A stretch of DNA of 10,638 nucleotides, from assembly GCA_003168295.1 (NCBI GenBank), contig PMST01000086.1, forward strand, positions 1 to 10,638, written 5' to 3'. The notes below the pieces were generated by a model. That model was not told the origin of the DNA. It did no database searches and worked only from the letters and a program-made list of their open reading frames with translations. The position numbers and the translations under genes are program-made. The stretch is from Actinomycetota bacterium. GTDB lineage: Bacteria > Actinomycetota > Actinomycetes > Streptosporangiales > Streptosporangiaceae. This document shows, one piece after another, positions 1 through 6,314 of this stretch (position 1 is its first letter; every line of letters begins with the position of its first letter).

Positions 1-820
1 CGGCCTGCCGGGCCGCCTGCAGGGCCGACTCGTGCGCTTGGGCGCTGGCGAGTTCCCCGGCGATCTTGTTCCGGCTGTCCTTGGTCGATGCTACGAAGGC
101 GGTCTGCCTGGCCACAGCGGCCCGGATGGCAAGCTTGAGGTCGTTCGCGGCCCGCAGGTCGGCCTGCTGGGCGGCCAGCAGGTCGCCGGCCTGAGTCCGG
201 AACACCTTGGCCACCGCGTCGTTGGCCTGGTCCGCCGCCAGCGTGTCCGTTCCTGACTGGGCCAGGACCTGGCCCAGCCCGACCTGGTTCAGGTAGGCCT
301 GCGGGCCGTTGGCGTCGCCGAGCATCGCCGTCAGCGAGTCGAAGCCGCCGCCGGACTCGAACTCCTGAGCCGCCAGGCCGGCCAGCGCGCTCTGGCTGGC
401 GTCCGCTCGCTGCCGGGCCTGGCTGAGCCTGGCCTCGGTCACCTGGTAGGCCGACGCGGCCCGCTGCTCGTTGACCTGGACCTCGTCATAGCGCTCGGTC
501 AGCACCTCGGCCTGGGTCTGCAGCCTGCCGAGCATCGTGCTGGCGGCTGACAGCTTTCCCTGCTCCGCGCCGAGCGCGGCCTGATGCTGCCTGACCTGCT
601 TCTCGGCCGCATTGATCTGCGCCTGGGTCGGCGGCCCCGAGTTGCCGGCCAGCTGCCATCGCGGCGGCGCGGTGGACAGGGTGACCGCGGCCGACAGGCT
701 GACCGCGGCGAGCAGAGTACACCCCAGCAGCACCCGCAGGCGCAGGCGCCCGGCGCCCGGCCGACCGGGATCGGAGAACCGGCGGGGATCCCTAAACGCG
801 AGGATCCTCCGGCCGGCCAC
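1..820 (-). CDS. Secreted coiled-coil protein, probable NlpC/P60-type peptidoglycan hydrolase (N-terminal part)
   Basis: The minus frame stays open from a GTG at 820 to the left edge (273 residues seen, no stop), so the C-terminus lies outside the window. Residues 1–29 are strongly basic, and 29–49 form one hydrophobic segment (VLLGCTLLAAVSLSAAVTL), which reads as an uncleaved or long signal anchor. Residues 66–270 are Ala/Gln/Glu-rich and heptad-like, with stretches such as LTERYDEVQVNEQRAASAYQ. This is the usual N-terminal coiled coil of actinobacterial NlpC/P60 cell-wall endopeptidases (RipA-like). The catalytic Cys-His domain is not visible, so the hydrolase assignment is an inference; another coiled-coil secreted protein is possible. 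The start is uncertain: no good Shine-Dalgarno precedes the GTG, and an in-frame TTG at 847 is an alternative. The gene is transcribed divergently from crp and shares its upstream region, including the Crp-type operator. Confidence 0.75.
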   Translation of the reverse strand, partial: MAGRRILAFRDPRRFSDPGRPGAGRLRLRVLLGCTLLAAVSLSAAVTLSTAPPRWQLAGNSGPPTQAQINAAEKQVRQHQAALGAEQGKLSAASTMLGRLQTQAEVLTERYDEVQVNEQRAASAYQVTEARLSQARQRADASQSALAGLAAQEFESGGGFDSLTAMLGDANGPQAYLNQVGLGQVLAQSGTDTLAADQANDAVAKVFRTQAGDLLAAQQADLRAANDLKLAIRAAVARQTAFVASTKDSRNKIAGELASAQAHESALQAARQA

Positions 821-896
821 ACCCCCGAAGCCTCGTGGAAATCTCAAGCTCCTAGCCCCCCCGAAACCGTATGCCTCACGCCCCCCGGCGCCTGTG

Positions 897-911
897 ACTA
901 CGGAACGTAGT
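897..911. repeat. 15-bp palindrome ACTACG-GAA-CGTAGT
   Basis: Two perfect 6-bp arms flank a 3-bp centre in the divergent region between the coiled-coil gene and crp, 77 bp upstream of the GTG at 820. It could be an operator or a small hairpin in the 5' leader of the leftward gene. I do not recognise a matching regulator. Confidence 0.4.
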
Positions 912-970
912 TAGAGAATCTCCTGATGTGATGTTAGTCTCGTCGCTATTGCCGCCCCGGCAGCTCGTCA

Positions 971-986
971 TGTGATCCCGAGCACA
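971..986. promoter_or_regulatory. Crp-type operator TGTGA-N6-GCACA upstream of crp
   Basis: The sequence TGTGATCCCGAGCACA matches the Crp consensus TGTGA-N6-TCACA at 9 of 10 defined positions. The symmetry extends one base each side (ATGTG...CACAT). Its centre (978.5) lies about 116 bp before the crp GTG and 158 bp before the start of the divergent gene. A weak, non-consensus -10-like TATAGG lies at 1013–1018. If used, it would put the operator centre near -46, roughly where an activator sits. Mycobacterial Crp recognises this same consensus and is known to act at its own promoter, so autoregulation is likely, with possible control of the divergent gene. Confidence 0.7.
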
Positions 987-1083
987 TCGCACCCTCCGGG
1001 ATGATCCACACTTATAGGGACGGTTGGAAACTATCGCTGGCCTGCCTGCCTGCCTGCCGAGTGGCTGGAGGCCCGGAGCCAGC

Positions 1084-1090
1084 AAGGAGG
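1084..1090 (+). promoter_or_regulatory. Ribosome binding site of crp (AAGGAGG)
   Basis: A perfect AAGGAGG sits four bases before the GTG at 1095. The spacing is short, but this is the only strong Shine-Dalgarno in the leader, and it fixes the start that gives the usual Crp N-terminus. Confidence 0.75.
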
Positions 1091-1094
1091 ACTG

Positions 1095-1778
1095 GTGGAG
1101 GACGCCGAAGTAGTGCTGAGGCGGGCACCGCTTTTCAATGGGCTCGACGACGAAAGCGCACGAACGCTCCGCCGGCATACGTCAGAGGTCAAGCTGTCTC
1201 GCGGCGAGCACCTCTTTCTTGAAGGGCAGGACGGAGATCGCCTGTACGTGGTGCTCGACGGCAAGATGAAGCTCACCCGGGCGGCGGTGGACGGCCGGGA
1301 GAACCTGCTGAGCGTGCTGGGGCCCGGTGAGATGTTCGGTGAGCTTTCGCTGTTCGACCCGCGGCCGCGGACGTCGAGCGCGAGTGCCGTTACCGACGCG
1401 ACGCTCGCCGCGCTCGCCCACGATGCGCTGCGACCGTGGCTGCTTGAGCGGCCGGAGGTCTCCATGCACATGCTGCAGGCCCTGGTCCGGCGGTTGCGGC
1501 GGGCCAACGACGTGACGGCCGACCTGGTCTTCACCGACGTCCCCGGGCGGGTGGCGAAGAACCTGCTCGACCTGGCCGACAGGTTCGGCGAGCAGGAACG
1601 CGACGGCCTGCACGTACATCACGATCTGACGCAGGAGGAGCTGGCCCAGCTGGTCGGGGCTTCCCGGGAGACGGTCAACAAGGCCCTGGCCGACTTCGCG
1701 GCGCGCGGCTGGCTGCAGATCTCGGCGCGCTCCGTGCTCATCCTGGACGCCGAGCGCCTGCGCAAACGCGCCCGCTAG
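1095..1778 (+). CDS. crp: Crp/Fnr-family cyclic-nucleotide-responsive transcription regulator
   Basis: This encodes 227 residues, the normal length for actinobacterial Crp. Residues about 10–120 form the cyclic-nucleotide-binding beta-barrel. Its phosphate-binding cassette is at 81–96 (FGELSLFDPRPRTSSA), with E83 and R92-T93 at the cAMP-contacting positions. A long dimerisation helix follows (about 120–147), then a winged helix-turn-helix. The recognition segment LVGASRETVNKALADF (187–201) is nearly invariant in Mycobacterium and Streptomyces Crp. The family binds TGTGA-N6-TCACA sites as a dimer and controls metabolic, dormancy or spore-germination and wall-remodelling genes. A near-consensus site lies upstream, so self-regulation is likely. 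The stop TAG interlocks with that of the convergent hydrolase gene. No key residue appears to be missing. Confidence 0.95.
   Translation: MEDAEVVLRRAPLFNGLDDESARTLRRHTSEVKLSRGEHLFLEGQDGDRLYVVLDGKMKLTRAAVDGRENLLSVLGPGEMFGELSLFDPRPRTSSASAVTDATLAALAHDALRPWLLERPEVSMHMLQALVRRLRRANDVTADLVFTDVPGRVAKNLLDLADRFGEQERDGLHVHHDLTQEELAQLVGASRETVNKALADFAARGWLQISARSVLILDAERLRKRAR
1775..1778. other. Interlocked convergent stop codons (CTAG)
   Basis: The palindromic tetramer CTAG supplies the TAG of crp on the plus strand (1776–1778) and the TAG of the MBL hydrolase on the minus strand (1775–1777). The two convergent genes therefore overlap by four bases and leave no room for an intergenic terminator. Confidence 0.95.
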
Positions 1779-2554
1779 GCACCCCCCAAATAATCGAGCT
1801 GGGCCCGGACGGACCATTCGGCGGCCGGCCAGACGGACGGGTCGACGTCGGTATAGATCATGGCCACGATCTCGGCGGGCGTCTTCGCCCCGGCCGCCAC
1901 GGCCGACCTGACCTGGTCGAGCCGTTCCGCCCGGTGCGCGAGATAGTAGTCCAGGGTGCCGAGCGGATCGGCGAGCATCGGGCCGTGTCCGGGGAGCAGC
2001 AGGCCCACCTGCCGGTCTTCGGTCAGGTCGCGCAGCTGCTCCAGCGTCCGCAGGTAGTCACCGAGGTTGCCGTCGGTGGCGATGACCGTGGTTCCGCGGC
2101 CGAGCACGGTATCGCCGGTGAACATGGCGTTATCGGCGGGCAGCAGCAGGCACACCGAGTCCGCGGAGTGGCCGGGGGACGCAACCGCCCGCAGCTCGCA
2201 GCCGGCCGCCGTGATCACGTCGCCGTCCGCCAGCCCTTCCGGGCCGAGCTGACGCGCCGGGTCGGCCGCCTGCACCGGGGCTCCGGTCAGCTCGGCGAAC
2301 CACGCCGCCCCGCCGGAATGATCCGAGTGCCCATGCGTGAGCACGATCCTGGCCACCCGCCGGTCGCCCGCGGTCGCCTCGGCGTACACCCGGCGCAGGT
2401 GTCCCTCATCGTCCGGGCCGGGGTCGATGACCACGACCGAGGACGAGCCCGGCTCGGCGATCAGCCAGGTATTCGTTCCGTCCAGTGTCATCGGCGAGGG
2501 ATTGGGGGCGAGCAGACAGGTCGCCCGCAGGGTCCGGAATCCGTCGATGCTCAC
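1775..2554 (-). CDS. Metallo-beta-lactamase-fold hydrolase (Rv3677c/LACTB2-like)
   Basis: From the GTG at 2554 the protein has 259 residues. The metal-binding motifs appear in order: HGHSDH (74–79), the PGHS histidine at 129, the GD aspartate at 148 and the PGHG histidine at 190. The N-terminal GTNTWL (26–31) and the C-terminal helical part resemble the LACTB2 group of MBL-fold proteins, some of which cleave RNA; others act on thioesters or glutathione conjugates. The substrate cannot be told from sequence. I chose GTG 2554 because it overlaps the NUDIX stop as GTGA, with a GGGGAGGG Shine-Dalgarno upstream; this predicts translational coupling. The same frame is open further upstream, but only inside the NUDIX gene. 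It is the last gene of the leftward unit and its TAG overlaps the crp stop. No signal peptide is visible, so it is probably cytosolic. Confidence 0.9.
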   Translation of the reverse strand: MSIDGFRTLRATCLLAPNPSPMTLDGTNTWLIAEPGSSSVVVIDPGPDDEGHLRRVYAEATAGDRRVARIVLTHGHSDHSGGAAWFAELTGAPVQAADPARQLGPEGLADGDVITAAGCELRAVASPGHSADSVCLLLPADNAMFTGDTVLGRGTTVIATDGNLGDYLRTLEQLRDLTEDRQVGLLLPGHGPMLADPLGTLDYYLAHRAERLDQVRSAVAAGAKTPAEIVAMIYTDVDPSVWPAAEWSVRAQLDYLGGA

Positions 2555-3471
2555 GGCTGGCCCTCCCCCGGCTGGCCCGGGGGCGGCTCGGGCGGGGGCA
2601 TGGCCAGCCACGCCTGGTCCCCGTCGATCATCACCCTGGGCATCCGCATGGTCATCGTCCGGTGCTGGGCCAAGACGGCGGCCACGGTGTCGTACTGGGC
2701 GAGCTCGCCGAGGGTCACGGCGGTCGGCGGTAGCAGGGCGATCTCACCGGTCCGGGCCGACTCCAGCGCCCCGGCCGGCCGCAGCCAGGTGCCCTGGTCC
2801 GACTCCCCGTGACCGGGCATCGCGTGGTCCTGGCCCTCCGCGTGGTCCTGGCGCTCCGCGGGTGCCGCCAGCGCGGCGGTCTGCCCCGGCGGCAGCACGG
2901 CGGCGAAAAACCAGGTGTCGAAGCGGCGGTGCGACGCCTCCGGGGTGAGCCAGCGGGTCCACGGGACGAGCAGGTCGGCCCGCAGCATCAGGCCCCGGCG
3001 GCCGAGCAGCTCACCGAAGGACGTCGTTCCCTCCAGCAGCGCGTGCCGGTCCCGGGCTAGCGCGGCGCTGTCGTCCACCAGGGCCGTCGGGGAGGGGCCG
3101 GCCAGCAGCACGCCCGATTCCTCGAACGTTTCCCTGACCGCGGCGCAGACTAGGGCGCGGGCTCGTTCCGGGGACGTGCTCAGCCGGTCAGCGACGTCGG
3201 CGGGCGACGGCCCGGCCCACCCGACGTCCGGATCGGCATCCTCAGCGTCGACGGAACCGCCCGGAAACACGCAGGCGCCCGGCGCGAAATCCAGGGCCCT
3301 GACCCGCCGCAGCAGGTACGCCTCGACACCGGAACGCTGGCGCAGCAGGATGACGGTCGCGGCGTCGGCGGGCACCGCGGGCGTGAGACGCCCGGCCGCT
3401 AGCTCGCGGGCGCGCTCGGCCAGCGGTGCGGGCACCGTGACCCGGGCGCCGGTCATCCGGGGCTCGTTCAC
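2551..3471 (-). CDS. NUDIX hydrolase, NUDT19-like with a split Nudix box
   Basis: This encodes 306 residues from the GTG at 3471. FPGGSVD (69–75) opens the Nudix signature and RETFEESG (113–120) supplies the metal-binding glutamates. About 40 residues lie between them, instead of the dozen or so in the canonical G-x5-E-x7-REUxEExGU box. That insertion is typical of the NUDT19/RP2-like group, some of whose members hydrolyse CoA diphosphates. The substrate here is unknown. A low-complexity insert (about residues 213–232) contains a duplicated six-residue unit, and the C-terminus is Pro/Gly-rich. The start is uncertain: the GGAG before GTG 3471 has no spacer, and ATG 3456 is an in-frame alternative with only a weak GAG upstream. 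The gene lies 63 bp after ridA and is coupled to the MBL gene by a GTGA overlap. Confidence 0.85.
   Translation of the reverse strand: MNEPRMTGARVTVPAPLAERARELAAGRLTPAVPADAATVILLRQRSGVEAYLLRRVRALDFAPGACVFPGGSVDAEDADPDVGWAGPSPADVADRLSTSPERARALVCAAVRETFEESGVLLAGPSPTALVDDSAALARDRHALLEGTTSFGELLGRRGLMLRADLLVPWTRWLTPEASHRRFDTWFFAAVLPPGQTAALAAPAERQDHAEGQDHAMPGHGESDQGTWLRPAGALESARTGEIALLPPTAVTLGELAQYDTVAAVLAQHRTMTMRMPRVMIDGDQAWLAMPPPEPPPGQPGEGQP
2821..2856. repeat. 18-bp tandem duplication inside the NUDIX gene
   Basis: Two adjacent 18-bp copies, at 2821–2838 and 2839–2856, differ at one base. In the NUDIX frame they encode ERQDHA followed by EGQDHA. The in-frame length and high identity suggest a recent slippage duplication in a linker. 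Confidence 0.85.
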
Positions 3472-3534
3472 TCCAGTTCGCTCACGAGGGCTCGCTTCAC
3501 GGGACTCGCTCCAAGCGGATCGTTCCGGTGCGGC

Positions 3535-3999
3535 TCAGCTGCGGATCTCGGCGATCAGCTCGACTTCCACCGGCGCGTTCAGCGGCAGCTCGGCCACCCC
3601 GACCGCGCTGCGGGCATGCCTGCCGTCCTCGCCAAACACTTCGATCAGCAGCTCGCTGGCCCCGTTCACCACCTGCGGCTGGCCGCTAAAGCCGGGCGCG
3701 CTCGCCACGAAGCCGGTGACCTTCACGATCCGGCGGATCGCGTCGAGGCCGCCCGCGGCGGCCGCGGCCGCTGCGATCGCGTTCAGCGCACAGGTGCGGG
3801 CCAGCCCGGCCGCCTCCGGCGCGCTGACCTCACCGCCCACCTTGCCGACGGCGGGCAGCTTCCCGTCTACCGTCGGCAGCTGCCCGGAGGTGTACACGAA
3901 CCCGCCGGCCCGCACCGCGGGCACATAGGCGGCGACCGGGGCCGCGACCGGCGGCAGCGTCAGCCCGAGCGCGGCCAGCCGCTCGGCCGGGCCGGTCAC
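3535..3999 (-). CDS. RidA/YjgF/UK114-family protein
   Basis: From the GTG at 3999 the protein has 154 residues, slightly longer than classical RidA (about 130). It begins with the LPPVAAPVAAYVPAVRAG segment of the YjgF-like subgroup (Rv3678c type). The conserved GGFVYTSGQLP strand is at 32–42. Arg130, in HARSAVGVAELP, aligns with the catalytic arginine (Arg105) of E. coli RidA, which hydrolyses reactive enamine/imine intermediates from pyridoxal-phosphate enzymes. Imine deaminase activity is therefore plausible but not proven for this subgroup. The GTG overlaps the DUF4177 stop as GTGA, which supports this start over longer in-frame ones lying inside the DUF4177 gene. Residues 75–83 are almost pure alanine. 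The protein is expected to be a cytosolic trimer. Confidence 0.9.
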   Translation of the reverse strand: MTGPAERLAALGLTLPPVAAPVAAYVPAVRAGGFVYTSGQLPTVDGKLPAVGKVGGEVSAPEAAGLARTCALNAIAAAAAAAGGLDAIRRIVKVTGFVASAPGFSGQPQVVNGASELLIEVFGEDGRHARSAVGVAELPLNAPVEVELIAEIRS

Positions 4000-4151
4000 G
4001 GTTTTTCTCTCTTCAGGTAGGCGACCAGCTGCTCGGAGTTGGGGCCTGGTATCACCGCGACCAGCTCCCAACCGTCGTCACCCCAGTTGTCGAGGATCTG
4101 CTTGGTCGCGTGCACCAGCAACGGCACCGTCGCGTACTCCCATTTCGGCAT
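3996..4151 (-). CDS. DUF4177 small protein (Rv3678A-like)
   Basis: This 51-residue protein begins MPKWEYATVPLLVHATKQ, followed by LDNWGDDGWELVAVIPG and ending KREKP. The pattern KWEY-x-TVP ... GWELVAV is the DUF4177 signature. The family has no established biochemical function. It is short enough to be easily missed. The ATG at 4151 lies 9 bp after the slipin stop, with AAGG about nine bases upstream, and its TGA overlaps the GTG of ridA (GTGA). It is therefore almost certainly translated with ridA. No membrane segment or cysteine is seen, so a small soluble protein is expected. Confidence 0.88.
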   Translation of the reverse strand: MPKWEYATVPLLVHATKQILDNWGDDGWELVAVIPGPNSEQLVAYLKREKP

Positions 4152-4160
4152 GGACTGACC

Positions 4161-5147
4161 TTACGCCTTGTCCTCCTGCGCCACGCCGGGGGCGGTGACC
4201 TCATCCACCCCGGGGGTAACGGCGTTCGCGACCTCGGGCACCTCGGGCACCTCGGGTACCGGCGGGATGGACGACTCCTCGAGCTCGGGCACCTTCACGT
4301 TCGAGATGGCCGCCTCGGCCGCCGCTACCTCCGCGTCGCCGAGGTCATCGAGCTCGGCGACCGGCTCGGGCTCGGGAGCGGCCGGACCGGGTGCCATCTT
4401 CTCGAAGAACCTGAGCAGCTCGACCGGGATCGGCATGACCAGGGTGCTGTTCCGCTCGCCCGCCACCTCGACCACGGTCTGCAGCAGCCGCAGCTGCAGC
4501 GCGGCCGGGTCCCGTGACATCACGTTGGCCGCGGCGGCCAGCCGCTTGGACGCCTGGTACTCACCGTCGGCGGTGATAATCCTGGCGCGCCGCTCACGCT
4601 CGGCCTCGGCCTGCCGCGACATGGAGCGCTTCATGCCCTCGGGCAGCGAGACGTCCTTGATTTCCACCCGCTCCACCCGGATGCCCCACGGGCCTTCGGT
4701 CGGCTCGTCGATGATCCGGCGCAGCTCCCGGTTAACCGTCTCCCGCTCGGCCAGCAGCTGGTCCATCTCGGACTGGCCGATGATCGACCGCAGCGAGGTC
4801 TGCGCCTGCTGCGAGATGGCGAACATGTAGTTCTGCACGTTCACAGTGGCCTTGATCGGGTCGACCACCCGGAAGTACACCACCGCGTCCACCCGGACGC
4901 TCACGTTGTCCCTGGTAATGCCCTCTTGAGCGGGCACGGCCATGGCCACGATCTGCATGTTGACCTTCGCCATCCGGTCACCGACCGGCCGGATGATGGT
5001 CAGCCCGGGGCCGCGAATCTCGGGCAAGACCCGGCCGAACCGGTAGATGATGCCTTTCTCGTACTGCTGCACCACTTTGAACGTGCGCGTAGCCGCGATT
5101 ATCCCGAGTATGACCAGGATCACGATGACGGCAACAACTGCGCCCAC
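4161..5147 (-). CDS. SPFH-domain slipin (stomatin/prohibitin-like) membrane protein
   Basis: This encodes 328 residues. A single N-terminal membrane segment (about 3–19, VVAVIVILVILGIIAA) is followed by the slipin hallmark VVQQYEKGIIYRFGRVLPEIRG and an SPFH domain to about residue 180. A charged Glu/Arg-rich coiled coil follows (AEAERERRARIITADGEYQA). The tail is Pro/Glu-rich and acidic, with three tandem PEV units. Slipins form large membrane-bound oligomers that organise microdomains and proteases. Bacterial slipins often sit next to an NfeD partner, but none is visible here. I chose GTG 5147 because an extended Shine-Dalgarno (5151–5163) lies at ideal spacing; GTG 5156 is the alternative. 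The frame is open further upstream, but that stretch runs into bagA on the other strand. It is first in the leftward five-gene unit. Confidence 0.92.
   Translation of the reverse strand: MGAVVAVIVILVILGIIAATRTFKVVQQYEKGIIYRFGRVLPEIRGPGLTIIRPVGDRMAKVNMQIVAMAVPAQEGITRDNVSVRVDAVVYFRVVDPIKATVNVQNYMFAISQQAQTSLRSIIGQSEMDQLLAERETVNRELRRIIDEPTEGPWGIRVERVEIKDVSLPEGMKRSMSRQAEAERERRARIITADGEYQASKRLAAAANVMSRDPAALQLRLLQTVVEVAGERNSTLVMPIPVELLRFFEKMAPGPAAPEPEPVAELDDLGDAEVAAAEAAISNVKVPELEESSIPPVPEVPEVPEVANAVTPGVDEVTAPGVAQEDKA
4231..4257. repeat. Three 9-bp tandem repeats in the slipin tail
   Basis: The unit ACCTCGGGC occurs three times in a row, the last copy ending in T. In the slipin frame it encodes consecutive Pro-Glu-Val units in the acidic C-terminal tail. 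Confidence 0.85.
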
Positions 5148-5150
5148 CGG

Positions 5151-5163
5151 GATCACCTCTCTT
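5151..5163 (-). promoter_or_regulatory. Extended Shine-Dalgarno that sets the slipin start
   Basis: Read on the minus strand, AAGAGAGGTGATC matches nearly the whole 16S-complementary sequence AGAAAGGAGGTGATC. The AGAGG core ends eight bases before the GTG at 5147. This favours 5147 over the in-frame GTG at 5156, which lies inside the motif. Confidence 0.6.
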
Positions 5164-5277
5164 CCTAAGACCCCAGCGTAGTGACAAAAGGATCGCACGC
5201 TACCTGAGGCCACCGAACCATAAGGTATTCGGGCGGAGATAGCCTCCTGGGAGGAACGAACCGGAGGCAGCAACGGC

Positions 5278-6312
5278 ATGACCACGAGGGATACCGACTG
5301 GGACGGCGTGCGGTTGCACGTGGTCACCGGCAAGGGCGGCACCGGCAAGACCACGGTGGCCGCAGCTCTGGCCCTGGCCCTGGCCTCGGCCGGGCGCAAG
5401 ATCCTGCTGATCGAGGTCGAGGGCAGGCAGGGCATCGCCAGGCTCTTCGACTGTCCTCCGCTTCCTTACCAGGAGCGGAAGGTCGCGATCGGGCTGGCCC
5501 CGCAAAACGCCCAGGGCGCCGGGCAGGCCGGCGACGTGTACGCGCTCGCCGTCGACCCGGAAGGCGCGCTGCTCGACTACCTGGAGATGTTCTACAACCT
5601 GCGCCGCACCGGGAAGGCGCTGACCCGGCTCGGCGTGGTGGACTTCGCCACCACCATCGCCCCTGGCCTGTCCGACGTGCTGGTCACCGGCAAGGCCACC
5701 GAGGCGGCCCGGCGGCGGGTGGACCGGCGCGACGACAGTCACGTCTACCACGCGGTCGTCATGGACGCGCCGCCCACGGGCCGGATCGGCCGCTTCCTGA
5801 ACGTCAGCACGGAGGTCTCCGGGCTGGCCAAGATGGGCCCGATAAAAACGCACGCGGACACGGTGGGCCGGGTCATCCGGTCACCGCAGACCGCGGTGCA
5901 CTTCGTCACGACGCTCGAGGAGATGCCGGTCCAGGAGACCCTGGACGGGATCGCGGAGCTGCGCGAGCTGACCGGCGACGCCATCCGGCCGGGCGGTGTC
6001 TTTATCAACATGGCCCGTCCGGCCATGCTCGACCGCGCCGATCTGGCCGCCGCGGCCAGCGGATCCCTCGACGTCACCGAGCTCGCCCTCGGCCTGAAGG
6101 CGGCCGGGATAAGCGACAATCACGGGCTGGCGGCCGACCTGGCCACGGAGCTGAAGGAGCACGCGTTGCAGGTGGCGCTGCAGGACCGGGAGCGCGAGGA
6201 ACTGAAGGCATCGGGACGCCCGCGGTACGAGCTGCCGATGATCCCCGAGGGTATCGACCTGGCCAGCCTGTACCAGCTGGCCGCCACGCTCAGGGAGCAG
6301 GGGGCGGCTTGA
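5278..6312 (+). CDS. bagA: ArsA/Get3-like ATPase, first subunit (BagA, Rv3679-like)
   Basis: This encodes 344 residues from ATG 5278, with GGAGG at 5263–5267. The P-loop GKGGTGKTT (18–26) keeps the signature lysine K19, which in ArsA/Get3 and MinD ATPases reaches across the dimer. Switch II is DAPPTGR (163–169). At switch I, where ArsA/Get3 have DPAH, this protein reads EVEGRQG (46–52), so the water-activating Asp is replaced by Glu48 and the Pro by Gly. No membrane segment is present. There is no arsenic gene nearby, so the usual database label 'arsenic-transporting ATPase' is probably misleading. The mycobacterial orthologue pairs with BagB in a Get3-like complex. The stop overlaps the start region of bagB, so the two are co-translated. 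The gene is divergent from the slipin operon across a 130-bp gap. Confidence 0.92.
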   Translation: MTTRDTDWDGVRLHVVTGKGGTGKTTVAAALALALASAGRKILLIEVEGRQGIARLFDCPPLPYQERKVAIGLAPQNAQGAGQAGDVYALAVDPEGALLDYLEMFYNLRRTGKALTRLGVVDFATTIAPGLSDVLVTGKATEAARRRVDRRDDSHVYHAVVMDAPPTGRIGRFLNVSTEVSGLAKMGPIKTHADTVGRVIRSPQTAVHFVTTLEEMPVQETLDGIAELRELTGDAIRPGGVFINMARPAMLDRADLAAAASGSLDVTELALGLKAAGISDNHGLAADLATELKEHALQVALQDREREELKASGRPRYELPMIPEGIDLASLYQLAATLREQGAA

Positions 6313-6314
6313 CC

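Noticed and set aside
927..942. Second Crp site beginning TGTGA
   Set aside because: Only the left half matches; the right half is TCTCG instead of TCACA and there is no dyad symmetry.
821..960. c-di-AMP (ydaO-type) riboswitch upstream of the wall-hydrolase-like gene
   Set aside because: Such riboswitches often precede NlpC/P60 and rpf genes, but I could not find the conserved core segments in the leader.
1934..3928. Long plus-strand open frames opposite the MBL, NUDIX and RidA genes
   Set aside because: They are shadows of the minus-strand genes: their products are Arg/Ser/Ala-rich without motifs, while the minus frames carry HGHSDH, FPGG/RETFEE and the RidA arginine.
5243..5254. CCTCCTGGGAGG near-palindrome upstream of bagA
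   Set aside because: The two-base centre does not permit a stable hairpin, and the sequence is easily explained by purine-rich Shine-Dalgarno-like composition.
5148..5435. N-terminal extension of the slipin up to 5435
   Set aside because: It would overlap bagA on the opposite strand, reads as low-quality sequence, and bypasses the strong Shine-Dalgarno at 5151–5163.
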